64,000 nucleotides of DNA, taken from positions 688,001 through 752,000 of the forward strand of contig CP053447.1 in NCBI GenBank assembly GCA_013285425.1. Direction: 5' to 3'. The notes below the pieces were generated by a model. The model was not told where the DNA came from, made no database searches, and was given only the letters and a program-made list of their open reading frames with translations. Origin of the DNA: Ignavibacteriota bacterium (GTDB lineage Bacteria; Bacteroidota; Ignavibacteria; Ignavibacteriales; Ignavibacteriaceae). Position 1 is the stretch's first letter; the number at the start of each line of letters is the position of its first letter. The translations under genes and the position numbers were made by a program. Shown piece after piece: positions 10,069-19,122 of this stretch.

Positions 10069-11954
10069 ATAAAATCTTTGGGGTAAAGGTTAATCAGTTC
10101 TTTATTATTTTATCCGGAATAGTAATTCTTATTTCAGCCTTTCTTATTTATTACTTTATATTACGCGGCGTATATGGGCGCTTTGATTTAGATGACGTTA
10201 TTCCAAAGCAATCTGTAATAGAAGACTTTCTTTTTGGTAAATCACCCGAAGTTGCTATACTTTATTCTAAATACACAGAAAACACTCTACCTGTCGGCAG
10301 CACATGGTTGAACGACAATTTATCAACCTGGGAAAAATTTCTTGATAATCTGAAAATTAAATACGATATAATTTCCGACAATACTGTTGAGACAGGTAAG
10401 CATTTTAAATATAAACTAATTGTTCTTCCAGGTACAAAATCGATAAGCAGCGAAGAAGCTTTACAGCTAAAAAAATATCTGGAACAAGGGGGCAGCGTTT
10501 TTGCTACAGGTGGAATAGGAACATACTCTGATGATGGAAAATGGCGGGGCTGGGAGTTTCTCAATCAGGTTTTTGGAATCGAATTTTCATACGAATTAAA
10601 ACCAAACGAGTTTTCAAAAATTCATACTGTCTGTGGTAGTTTACCTATAACCGCAAATATTCCTACCGGATTTCCTCTCAAAGTTGCTACATGGGATAGA
10701 CCAATGGCAGTGGAAGTATTAGATCCAAGAACTACACAGGTTAGCTTTTGGTACAATTATCGCCTCGATGATGGTTTAGTTAGAGAAGAAATAAAAAAAT
10801 CTGCTGGTATTGCATTTGGGAACTACGGAAAGGGCAGATTTATGTGGATGGGTTTTGAACTTAATTCAATAATTGGTGTTCAGGAAGATTATATATACTT
10901 CGAAAGATTGTTTAATAATTCAATCAAATGGCTTTTATACTCACCAATTGCTTATGTAAGAGATTGGCCTACAGGATATGAAGCTGCTGCTGTAATTATT
11001 CCTGTCCTATCCGATAAAGTTGAAAACATTAATAATCTGCTTCCGGTTTTAAGAGATGAAGGTTTACCAGCTACTTTTTTTGTTGATCCACTTACCGCTG
11101 AAATGAATAAAAGTACATTAAAAAATGTTTCTAACTACGGAGAGATAGGGGCTTTGGTTGATATCGGTTATTTGAAATCAATTAACGATAAAGACAATAA
11201 ACTTAATAATTACGATTTACAGCTTGAGAAAATTTCGAAGGCAAAAGGTTCGCTGGAAAATATTGTATCTAAAAGTGTAACAGGTTTGCTTCCAATGTAC
11301 GGCTTGTTTGATAATAATACATTAAATGCAGTTGTTAATGCTGATTTTAAATATGTTTTAACTGATTCACTTACAGACCGCTCTGTTCCCAAAACAATTA
11401 TACGCGGTGATAAACGAATTGTTACTATGACTAAAACAGCAAGAGATGATTATGAAGTAATCAGAGATTTTGGATTAACACTCCCTGATTTTCAATTTTA
11501 TACTTATCAGGAAGATTTAGATCGTACTCTTTTTGAGGGCGGAATGTACATATTTAAAGTTCATACAGATTATCAATGCAGCAATGATAATATCAGGGTT
11601 GTGAGAGATATAATTAAAGAGTTAAAACGAAAAAAATTCTGGATAACCACTGCATCTGAAATTCAAAAATGGTATGAAAAAAGAGACTATATTGAAATCA
11701 GATCCGATAGAAGAGGGAAAACAAGAGTGGCAGTTAAAGTTTCAAATCCGGGTGTAGAAAATATTAATAATCTTGTTATAGATATAGATTTAAATGACTT
11801 TGCAAATAATGTTACGATTGGATCCGAGTTAATCGGAACAAAACCGGCAAGCATAAAACACAGCAATGGCTCTCAAATGGTTTACCTTTATATTGATGAT
11901 CTCAAGCCAGGTGAATCAAGACAGTATTATATAGATTATGATCAAATTAAATAA
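10059..11954 (+). CDS. Membrane-anchored protein with amidotransferase-like and degenerate deacetylase-like domains
   Basis: 631 residues from a GTG start. One N-terminal membrane helix (about residues 10-32). Residues about 65-295 look like a class I amidotransferase/ThuA-like Rossmann fold (EVAILYS; YKLIVLPGTKSIS; YLEQGGSVFATGG). Residues about 305-530 resemble a NodB polysaccharide deacetylase: LPATFFVD is kept and LLPMYGLFDNNTL sits at motif 3. The metal-binding TFDDG is replaced by IPVLSDK and the HSxxH region by ALVDIGYL, so catalysis is unlikely. A C-terminal beta-sandwich-like stretch follows (about 550-631). PelA also combines Rossmann-like, deacetylase and beta-sandwich parts. The context supports a periplasmic role in polysaccharide handling. 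Confidence 0.65.
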   Translation: MAVNKIFGVKVNQFFIILSGIVILISAFLIYYFILRGVYGRFDLDDVIPKQSVIEDFLFGKSPEVAILYSKYTENTLPVGSTWLNDNLSTWEKFLDNLKIKYDIISDNTVETGKHFKYKLIVLPGTKSISSEEALQLKKYLEQGGSVFATGGIGTYSDDGKWRGWEFLNQVFGIEFSYELKPNEFSKIHTVCGSLPITANIPTGFPLKVATWDRPMAVEVLDPRTTQVSFWYNYRLDDGLVREEIKKSAGIAFGNYGKGRFMWMGFELNSIIGVQEDYIYFERLFNNSIKWLLYSPIAYVRDWPTGYEAAAVIIPVLSDKVENINNLLPVLRDEGLPATFFVDPLTAEMNKSTLKNVSNYGEIGALVDIGYLKSINDKDNKLNNYDLQLEKISKAKGSLENIVSKSVTGLLPMYGLFDNNTLNAVVNADFKYVLTDSLTDRSVPKTIIRGDKRIVTMTKTARDDYEVIRDFGLTLPDFQFYTYQEDLDRTLFEGGMYIFKVHTDYQCSNDNIRVVRDIIKELKRKKFWITTASEIQKWYEKRDYIEIRSDRRGKTRVAVKVSNPGVENINNLVIDIDLNDFANNVTIGSELIGTKPASIKHSNGSQMVYLYIDDLKPGESRQYYIDYDQIK

Positions 11955-11968
11955 TCATTAAAGACGAA

Positions 11969-13546
11969 TTGAGAATTCAAAAGAAAATATCAGTCTTAAC
12001 TATTATTCTGATTTTATTAATCTCAATTGAACTGAGTGCACAGAGCCGGATTGCTGTTTTGTATTCAGAGTTTTCTCAAAAGACATTTTTCAGCGATGCT
12101 AATTCTTATTTAAATGAGTTTACTGCATGGGAAATCTTTTTAATGCAGAATAAAATTAATTACAAAGTAATATACGATGAAGATTTGGTCTCTGGTTTGG
12201 AAGATGATTATGATATTTTAGTATTACCTCGATATAATACACAATCAACTGAAAAATATTTAGTAATAAAAAATTTTTTACTTGCAGGCAAATCTGTTCT
12301 ATCAGCGAATGCTTTTAACTCCTCCTTAATAAACAGCAATACAAATGAATTAAAAGATTTATTTGGTATAACACTAAAAAATGAAATGTTTAATAATCGG
12401 CTAAGTCTTACTCAAGCAGTATTTCAAAGTCCAATAAATTCTTTTAAATATAGTTCGGAGTTTTTAGTCTCAGTAAAAAATGAAAACCAGTATGTTGATT
12501 TGAAAAGATTTAATTTATCCAATGCTGGTTATATCTTGGATACCGATGAAAGTTCTGAAATTAGTTCAATAGTTTATGGATATAATAATTCAGGTAAATT
12601 TTTATTTATCGGATTCGGATTAACAAATCTGATTGGCGGCTCTAAGGAATATCGAAATTTTGAATTGTTCCTGCTTGATGCAATAAAATGGTTAGATGTT
12701 GATGTTTCAGCATTCCCATATTTAACTATCAATAAAAAAGAACAAATCAAACTATTATTTGTTCAGTACAATAATGCTTTTAACAAAAACTTTATTGAAG
12801 TTTTAAAACTCAATAATTTTAATCCGCTTATTATAATAGACGAAACATCCCGGCTTGATAAGAATTTGTTTGATAAAGTTTCTGAGGAGAACATAGTCTT
12901 GGACTTTAGATCAATCCGTGATAATAATTCTATGAACATTGTTGATTACTTAAGAAGCTTTGAATCTCTGAATAAAATATCTGTGAAGTCGGTTCTAATA
13001 TCTTCAGATTTTACCCCGTTACAAATTACTCAGTTAAAGGAACACGGTGTGGATAATTTTATATTTATTAATAAAAATATTTCAGATGCAGAATTAAAAA
13101 ATGATGGAAGTCTGTTCTTATTTATTGATCATCATGCTAATACTTACTTTGATAAACCGATTGAAATTATTTATTACATCCCAAAGGTTGACTGCGATAC
13201 AGATATTGAAAATAATTTTCTGACACGTCTTAAAAACATGGTTAATGACCGGACAGTCTTTACCAGTATTGCTGCTCTTAGAAATAAATTAAATCTGGAA
13301 AGAAAAATAAAAGTAAGTGTTCAAAATAATCAGAACGTTGAAATTACAGTTAGAAACGATAATCCTGTTGAAATTAAAGACATTATTTTATTTGTAAAGA
13401 TTAGAGATTTTAATATTGTAACTGATCGAAGAAAATCTGTTTTAAATTATTCTGTTGATCCGGAAAACAATATGAAAAAAATATTTATAAATGGAATCTT
13501 GCCAGGATCAGAAGAAAAAATCATTTTCAATTCAGGCAGGCAATGA
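11969..13546 (+). CDS. Secreted paralogue of the preceding protein (amidotransferase-like domain, decayed second domain)
   Basis: 525 residues from a TTG start, with a signal peptide (SVLTIILILLISIELSAQ). Residues about 27-250 align by eye with the N-terminal domain of the preceding protein: SRIAVLYSEFS matches PEVAILYSKYT, the TAWEIFL/STWEKFL and DYDILVLPRYN/YKLIVLPGTKS pairs match, and GKFLFIGFGLTNLIGG matches GRFMWMGFELNSIIG. The middle region (about 255-430) keeps a similar length but has no recognisable deacetylase motifs. A C-terminal beta-rich stretch (VSVQNNQNVEITVRNDNPVE) corresponds to the neighbour's last domain. The tandem arrangement suggests duplication and divergence. Its stop overlaps the next start by four bases. 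Confidence 0.6.
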   Translation: MRIQKKISVLTIILILLISIELSAQSRIAVLYSEFSQKTFFSDANSYLNEFTAWEIFLMQNKINYKVIYDEDLVSGLEDDYDILVLPRYNTQSTEKYLVIKNFLLAGKSVLSANAFNSSLINSNTNELKDLFGITLKNEMFNNRLSLTQAVFQSPINSFKYSSEFLVSVKNENQYVDLKRFNLSNAGYILDTDESSEISSIVYGYNNSGKFLFIGFGLTNLIGGSKEYRNFELFLLDAIKWLDVDVSAFPYLTINKKEQIKLLFVQYNNAFNKNFIEVLKLNNFNPLIIIDETSRLDKNLFDKVSEENIVLDFRSIRDNNSMNIVDYLRSFESLNKISVKSVLISSDFTPLQITQLKEHGVDNFIFINKNISDAELKNDGSLFLFIDHHANTYFDKPIEIIYYIPKVDCDTDIENNFLTRLKNMVNDRTVFTSIAALRNKLNLERKIKVSVQNNQNVEITVRNDNPVEIKDIILFVKIRDFNIVTDRRKSVLNYSVDPENNMKKIFINGILPGSEEKIIFNSGRQ

Positions 13547-14829
13547 ATAAAATTATTCGAAATAATTTTTTGAATACCAATAACTTCTTTTCCCTTTATA
13601 TTAAGATAATTTTCTTGGTAACTTTTTTTTATGTTTCGTGTGCTGAATGGAGTTCCGAGCCAGAGAATACATTAAATGATGGAAAAAAAATTCAGATTAC
13701 TTATCCTAAAAGCGGAGATGTAGTTTCAGAAGGTTTAGTTAATATTTATTACAATGTTAATCAGCCGTACTCAACAAAATTTCTTGAGTTATATATAAAC
13801 GGAAAATTTATCAAAAATATTCCTCCCAATTCTGATGGTTCACTTCCCCCGGTAAACTACTTCTTTGACTCAACTCAGGTAAACAAAACATATAATTTAT
13901 TGATAATATTTTATGACAACGAAGGTAAGTCATACAAAAGCAACCTAATTTCTGATTTAACTGTTATCAAAGACAATCGCCCTCCGTTCAGACCATACAA
14001 TGTAAGACTTATTAATTTTAATAACGGTACTTGTAATATCAGCTGGATGGATTCTTCTAAACATATTGAACAATACGAATTGTGGAGAAAACAAGATTTA
14101 GAAGGAGAATATCTTCTGCATCAGAAATTATCAGGAACATCTTTTAATACAAATGATAATGGTTTAGATTCAAATAAAACTTATTATTATAAAGTAAGAG
14201 GGGTAAAATCATCTGGCATATCTGAGTTTAGCAATGAAGTAAATACTTCCGGAATTAGCAGCACGGGTGATTTATTACCAGCAACTAATCTTACTCTTCA
14301 GATTCTTGAAGATTTTTCTATTCAGATCAACTGGACTGATAATAGTGATAATGAAAATTATTTTTCTGTTGAAAGAAGCACTGATAATAATTTATTCAGT
14401 TCAGTAGCATATTTACCGCCAAATTCTACTCAATATATTGATTCTAAAAACGGACTGACTTTAGGAATGACTTATTTTTACAGAATAAAAAACTTTAGCA
14501 ATTCGGATTCAGCAGTGAGTCCGGTGGCAAGTATAGTATTAAATTCTGTAATACTTAATCCTCCAACAAATTTATCCGCAGATTATGACAGCACTGTGCC
14601 GGTAGTAGAACTAAGATGGAAAAATAATGATAATAGAATTTTATTTTTTGATATAGAAAGAAAAACAGAAAATGGTAATTTTGCATTATTAAAAAGAGTG
14701 AATGCAGGAAATAATCTGTATCTTGATTTTAGTATTTTGTCTCAACGGAATTATACTTATCGTGTTAGAGGATTCGATTCAATAAGATATTCAGATTATT
14801 CAAATGAAGTAGTAGTATCAACCTATTGA
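13543..14829 (+). CDS. Surface or periplasmic lipoprotein with fibronectin type III repeats
   Basis: 428 residues. The N-terminus is hydrophobic (YIKIIFLVTFFYVSCAEW) and the Cys after YVS is a plausible though non-ideal lipobox. Residues about 45-135 look like an Ig-like domain (PKSGDVVSEGLVNIYYNV). Three FnIII-like repeats follow, with strand patterns such as ISWMDSSKHIEQYELWRKQ, INWTDNSDNENYFSVERS and LRWKNNDNRILFFDIERKT, each ending in a YxYRV/YYKV strand. No catalytic motif is seen. Such proteins often bind polysaccharide or other surface partners, which fits its place between the polysaccharide genes and the kinase; this is inference. Confidence 0.75.
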   Translation: MNKIIRNNFLNTNNFFSLYIKIIFLVTFFYVSCAEWSSEPENTLNDGKKIQITYPKSGDVVSEGLVNIYYNVNQPYSTKFLELYINGKFIKNIPPNSDGSLPPVNYFFDSTQVNKTYNLLIIFYDNEGKSYKSNLISDLTVIKDNRPPFRPYNVRLINFNNGTCNISWMDSSKHIEQYELWRKQDLEGEYLLHQKLSGTSFNTNDNGLDSNKTYYYKVRGVKSSGISEFSNEVNTSGISSTGDLLPATNLTLQILEDFSIQINWTDNSDNENYFSVERSTDNNLFSSVAYLPPNSTQYIDSKNGLTLGMTYFYRIKNFSNSDSAVSPVASIVLNSVILNPPTNLSADYDSTVPVVELRWKNNDNRILFFDIERKTENGNFALLKRVNAGNNLYLDFSILSQRNYTYRVRGFDSIRYSDYSNEVVVSTY

Positions 14830-17800
14830 TTAGTGGTTTAAATGTGTTAACCTTAAATAAAGAATGGTTAGAGTTTTTTAGTAAGACTGCTGATAAACTT
14901 GGCAATCCACTTATTATTCTGGATGAATCACAAGAAATTGTTTTTACCAATCAAAACGCAGTATCAAATTTTCTGATTGATGACCAAAATGTTAATCTTG
15001 ATCAGGTTTTTGAATCTGATACTGTTATCGAATTAAATGACTTAATCGGATTATCTGTAAATACCTCCGCTAAACTGATAGAACGAAATATTTCTCTGAA
15101 ATTAAAAACCGGAACAGCAGAAGATTTTGAGTTAGTTCTTGAAACAATTTCATCAGAGTATGGCGTAAATACAATCCTTTTTTTTACCAGAAAAGAAGAA
15201 ATTAGTGAAGATCATACAGGTATCATTAAGACTTCTGTATCAGTAGAAAAATTAAAAATATTTTATCCTGAAATTAAAGATTTAGCCGATGCAGTAAGTT
15301 CCAATTTACCACTTACTATTCTTTCTTTGAAAAACGTACAAAAGGTAATTGATGATTTTTCGGAACCGGTTTGGATTAAAACTCCGGATGATAAACTTAT
15401 CTGTGTAAATGATACTTTTGCTGATAATCTGGATGTTGAAAAAAGTTTTGCAGTAGGTAAAAAACATGAGATGTTTTTACCGCTTCATAAACAATTATCA
15501 ATTCAACTTGTAAATCAGTTTGTAAGTCAGAACAAAAAACCGGTTATTTTAGAAGGATTTATTAGAAAAGATACAAATTTCAAGGTTTCACAAAACCTTT
15601 TACAGATACCGATTCTTGATCGAAACAGAAAAATAAATTACATACTTGGTCTGATAGTTGATAATAAGACGGAATATAGCGGCATTGGCAAATTAACGGA
15701 CTTTTTCAGGGAGATAATTGAGAACTTTAAGGATCCCTTAGCAATTGCAGATTTTAAGGGAAATTTTAAGATATGCAATCAAAAATTTCTTGAGATTGCA
15801 GATAAAAATTCCAAAGAAATATTAAATAAAAAATTTAGTGATTTATTTTCTGAAGATTCAGTTGAAAAATTTCTTTCGTTTATTGAAAGTGAATTAACTG
15901 ATCTTACTGTTGAAACTTTATTATTTGATGATAAACAGAATGCCGAAAAGAAATATAAACTGTATTTTTGTAAGCAAGTTTCAAAATTAAACTCAGAAAA
16001 AGTTGTACTCATTACTCTTGAATTGATAAATAATGAAAAGAATTATGATGATGGAATAGAATTCATTTTAACCAAAAGAGGAAAAATGTTTGACATTTTA
16101 ATTCAAAAGAATCCTGAACCGGTTTTAATATATGATAAAGAAAATCTAAAGTTTCTTGAAGTTAATGAAGCTGCTGTAAATTTATACGGCTACACCCGTG
16201 ATGAATTTCTTCAGATGGATTTAACTGATCTGTATTCACCTGAGGATATTCAGACTCTTCTTGATTCTTCCGGTGATGACACTTCAACAGCAAGTTTCAG
16301 CAGACCTTTCAGACATAGAAAAAAAGACGGAACTATCATTTTAGTTAAGATCAGTAAAACTTCATTTATCTACAATGATAGAGAAGCTCATTTTAATATT
16401 GTAAATGATATAACTGATAGCATTGAAAAAGATAAACAGAATCAAATGCTTCGTGCAATTTTTGCACAGTCGGATCTGATCGTATTAACTACTGATGCAG
16501 CCGGTTTTATAACTTATGTTAATCAGAATTCTGTTAAAACATTTGGTTATACCGCTGATGAATTATTACGCTCTTCATTTGCAAGTCTTGTTATTGATGA
16601 GGAAAGAGCATTGATTAATACATCAATTTTTCAATATCACATAAAAGATGCTATTGAACTTGAAACAACAATCAAATCATCTGATGGAAGGGTTATAGAG
16701 TGCTATCTGTCAGCTTATCCGATTATGGATTTTGAAGGTGAAACTGATTCATTTACTCTAATATTAAAGCCTAAGTCAATTCTTTCTGAACCTAAAGAAA
16801 TCATTAAAGAAGTTGTAAAGGAAATTGCAGTTGAAACACCTGTTGAAGTAGATAAAAGAACTGTTATCCTTGATTCAAATTTTCTGTCTGGAATGTTTCA
16901 TGAAATATTAACTCCGATAAATGTAATAATTGGATTTTCACAGGAGCTGATAAGCAGTACTGAAAGCCCTACTGAAGAACAAAAAGAAGCAGCAGAAATT
17001 ATCAATCAAAATCGCGTTAAGATGATGGATACAATGAATTCTGTTGTTGAATACTCAGATATACTTCAAAATAGGGCACCACTAAAAGTTGATGATATTA
17101 ATATTACTGAGATTATTGAAAAACTTGATGAAAATATTCAGAACATTTCTGGCATTAATGATATACAATTTCTGTATGGAAAAATTTCTTCATCATTAAA
17201 ATTCAAAAGCGATCTGCATAAGTTTGAGAGTTTTGTTCTTACTGTTATTAAAGTTGTTTCAAGACTGAGCAAGGACAAAAAAGTATATTTTTCAGCTTTC
17301 CCGCTTGATAATGATACATTTTTAATTGGCTTAAGCGACCAATATGGAAATCCTTCTGAGTATGTTGCAAATGTACTTGAGCAGGTTTTTGAAAATAACC
17401 GCGATCCAAAAGATTTCGGCTTACCAAAGTTAACTACATATTTATCAAGAGTGCTTCTTGATTATCTTGGCGGAAGATTTTATCGTTCATCTGCTCAGAC
17501 TTTAAGACCCGAAACAGGATTTATTTTCAATTTAACTTTGTCTTCAAAAAACAAGTTTGATACTGTTCGGATTCAACCTGATGTTGTGACTGATAAAAAT
17601 GTAGCTGCTGATCTGGAACAAGTTTCAGAAGAAATTGAACAGTCAGAAGAAGTTGATTTAACTGCTGAGCAGGAAATATCTGCTACAGATGAAGATATTT
17701 TTAAACCTGTGGCACCAATATCACAGGAGATATTGAGTAAGCTTTCTGAAGATATTTTAGATGAAAATATAACTGATGAAGAAGTAGTAACCAGTTTTGA

Positions 17801-18308
17801 GCAGGATGAACCTTTAGATGTAAAAACAGAGACTGCTGATGAAAGCGATCAATTACCTGAACAAGAAAGTATGATACCCAAGCAGGAAGTTAAAGAAGAG
17901 ATTCCTGATGCTGTTCCTGTAAAATCATTAGACTTGTCCAAACTGAATTGTTTATATATTGAAGATCAGATTGATTCTCAGCTTTTGTTTAAAGTTCAGT
18001 TAAAAGAATTGCGGGATGTAAAATTTGCGGTTAGTTTTGAAGAAGCACAATTGCTTTTGTTCAATCATCAGTTTGATTTTATTGTTATGGATATCAATTT
18101 ACAAGGGGAGTATAACGGACTTGATGCACTTAAGATAATTAAAGCGATGCCTGCATTCAGCTCAATTCCAATTATTGCTGTTACTGCTTATGTACTTCCT
18201 GGTGATAAGGAGAAGTTTATAGCTGCCGGATTTGATGATTTTATCTCTAAACCAATTTTTAGAGAAAAAATGATAGCATCTCTTGAAAAGATATTCCTTT
18301 CTAAATAA
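14826..18308 (+). CDS. Multi-PAS hybrid sensor protein with HisKA, degenerate ATPase domain and receiver
   Basis: 1160 residues from TTG at 14826 (a GTG at 14844 is an alternative start), overlapping the previous gene by four bases. About five PAS-like units occupy residues 13-660; the clearest are near 425 (LEVNEAAVNLYGYTRDEF) and 545 (ITYVNQNSVKTFGYTADEL). No membrane helix is visible, so it is probably cytoplasmic. A HisKA-like box has FHEILTPINVIIGFSQ with His692. The ATP-binding region lacks the N-box asparagines and has SDQYGNP instead of DxGxG, so kinase activity is doubtful. A Glu-rich linker leads to a receiver domain with Asp1089 (MDINL), VTAY and SKPI intact. It probably regulates this operon. 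Confidence 0.85.
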   Translation: MISGLNVLTLNKEWLEFFSKTADKLGNPLIILDESQEIVFTNQNAVSNFLIDDQNVNLDQVFESDTVIELNDLIGLSVNTSAKLIERNISLKLKTGTAEDFELVLETISSEYGVNTILFFTRKEEISEDHTGIIKTSVSVEKLKIFYPEIKDLADAVSSNLPLTILSLKNVQKVIDDFSEPVWIKTPDDKLICVNDTFADNLDVEKSFAVGKKHEMFLPLHKQLSIQLVNQFVSQNKKPVILEGFIRKDTNFKVSQNLLQIPILDRNRKINYILGLIVDNKTEYSGIGKLTDFFREIIENFKDPLAIADFKGNFKICNQKFLEIADKNSKEILNKKFSDLFSEDSVEKFLSFIESELTDLTVETLLFDDKQNAEKKYKLYFCKQVSKLNSEKVVLITLELINNEKNYDDGIEFILTKRGKMFDILIQKNPEPVLIYDKENLKFLEVNEAAVNLYGYTRDEFLQMDLTDLYSPEDIQTLLDSSGDDTSTASFSRPFRHRKKDGTIILVKISKTSFIYNDREAHFNIVNDITDSIEKDKQNQMLRAIFAQSDLIVLTTDAAGFITYVNQNSVKTFGYTADELLRSSFASLVIDEERALINTSIFQYHIKDAIELETTIKSSDGRVIECYLSAYPIMDFEGETDSFTLILKPKSILSEPKEIIKEVVKEIAVETPVEVDKRTVILDSNFLSGMFHEILTPINVIIGFSQELISSTESPTEEQKEAAEIINQNRVKMMDTMNSVVEYSDILQNRAPLKVDDINITEIIEKLDENIQNISGINDIQFLYGKISSSLKFKSDLHKFESFVLTVIKVVSRLSKDKKVYFSAFPLDNDTFLIGLSDQYGNPSEYVANVLEQVFENNRDPKDFGLPKLTTYLSRVLLDYLGGRFYRSSAQTLRPETGFIFNLTLSSKNKFDTVRIQPDVVTDKNVAADLEQVSEEIEQSEEVDLTAEQEISATDEDIFKPVAPISQEILSKLSEDILDENITDEEVVTSFEQDEPLDVKTETADESDQLPEQESMIPKQEVKEEIPDAVPVKSLDLSKLNCLYIEDQIDSQLLFKVQLKELRDVKFAVSFEEAQLLLFNHQFDFIVMDINLQGEYNGLDALKIIKAMPAFSSIPIIAVTAYVLPGDKEKFIAAGFDDFISKPIFREKMIASLEKIFLSK

Positions 18309-18330
18309 AAAATCTTTAATGATACTTTAT

Positions 18331-18367
18331 AATCCTCTTTGTTCTTATAACTAAGAGGATTTTTTTA
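18331..18367 (+). terminator. Rho-independent terminator after the polysaccharide-like operon
   Basis: A nine-base inverted repeat (AATCCTCTT / AAGAGGATT) with a 13-base loop is followed by a run of T residues. It lies 22 bases after the hybrid sensor stop codon and before the lexA promoter, so it separates the two units. Confidence 0.85.
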
Positions 18368-18374
18368 TCTGTAC

Positions 18375-18404
18375 TTGACATTTATCCAATATCAATTTAT
18401 GTTG
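18375..18404 (+). promoter_or_regulatory. lexA promoter
   Basis: TTGACA (18375-18380) and TATGTT (18398-18403) are separated by 17 bases and followed by G. The same two hexamers with the same spacing precede the LacI-family gene at 51863-51892. It lies directly upstream of the operator palindrome and 40 bases before the lexA start. Confidence 0.7.
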
Positions 18405-18420
18405 CCATACAAATGTATGG
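18405..18420. promoter_or_regulatory. Probable LexA operator (SOS box)
   Basis: CCATACAAATGTATGG is a perfect palindrome of seven-base arms around AA. It begins just after the -10 element and ends 22 bases before the lexA start, the position expected for autorepression. Its sequence differs from the E. coli and Bacillus boxes, so the assignment rests on symmetry and position. The inner ten bases recur at 19094-19103. Confidence 0.72.
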
Positions 18421-18442
18421 TATTTTGTTATAAGGATAGTTT

Positions 18443-19066
18443 ATGAAAAAAGAATTAACAAAAATCCAAAAGAATATTCTGGATTTTTTAATTGATCAAA
18501 TAAAAGGTAAAGGAATTCCGCCAACCCTTGCTGATATTGCGAATTATTTTGGCTACTCAAACAGAGCAACAGTTCAGCAGCATCTGAAGGCAATTGAAAA
18601 AAAAGGATATATAAAGAAAAATCCAAAGCTTTCACGTGGAATAGAATTGACCCTTGAAGACAAATTTTTTGTACCTAAGCCTGTTTTAGGTGAAGTAGCA
18701 GCCGGAAATCCATTAACTATATATCCTGATGCTATTGATACAGTCAAACTTCCTACGATTGCTAAAATGCCGCAGGATTCATTTTTACTTCGTGTAAAAG
18801 GCGATAGCTTAAAAGATGCTTATATTTTTAGCGGCGATATAGTAATTGTTAACCCAAACCTTGAGCCAAAGAACGGACAAATAGTTGTTGCAGTACTTGA
18901 TGATGCTGCTGTAGTTAAAAGATTTTATAAGAAGAAAAATGAGATTGAATTGATTTCAGAAAATCCTGAATACAAGCCAATCGTTATTGATAAAAAGTAT
19001 GCATTATTTCAAGTTGTTGGAATAGTTGTAGGTATATACAGAAGTATGGGGAAAAAAGAAGTATAG
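18443..19066 (+). CDS. lexA: LexA repressor
   Basis: 207 residues. It represses SOS genes and cleaves itself when RecA filaments form on damaged DNA. The N-terminal winged helix (about 1-70) has IPPTLADIANYFGYSNRATV as the recognition region. The cleavage bond is Ala87-Gly88 in VAAGNP, the catalytic Ser is Ser122 in RVKGDSLKD and the catalytic Lys is Lys159 in AAVVKRF. Most LexA proteins have Met after the catalytic Ser where this has Leu. Upstream are a promoter and a palindromic operator, so it is probably autoregulated. The next genes, a DUF72 protein and dinB, follow in the same direction and fit an SOS cluster. Confidence 0.96.
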   Translation: MKKELTKIQKNILDFLIDQIKGKGIPPTLADIANYFGYSNRATVQQHLKAIEKKGYIKKNPKLSRGIELTLEDKFFVPKPVLGEVAAGNPLTIYPDAIDTVKLPTIAKMPQDSFLLRVKGDSLKDAYIFSGDIVIVNPNLEPKNGQIVVAVLDDAAVVKRFYKKKNEIELISENPEYKPIVIDKKYALFQVVGIVVGIYRSMGKKEV

Positions 19067-19093
19067 CCGTTTTTTATAAAACACTGATAGTTA

Positions 19094-19103
19094 ACAAATG
19101 TAT
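19094..19103. promoter_or_regulatory. Possible second LexA half-site before the DUF72 gene
   Basis: ACAAATGTAT is identical to the ten-base core of the palindrome before lexA but the outer bases do not match. It lies 19 bases before the DUF72 start. Position and identity suggest SOS control of the DUF72-dinB pair; a chance match in AT-rich DNA is possible. Confidence 0.4.
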
Positions 19104-19122
19104 TTATAGTTTTAATGAACCA

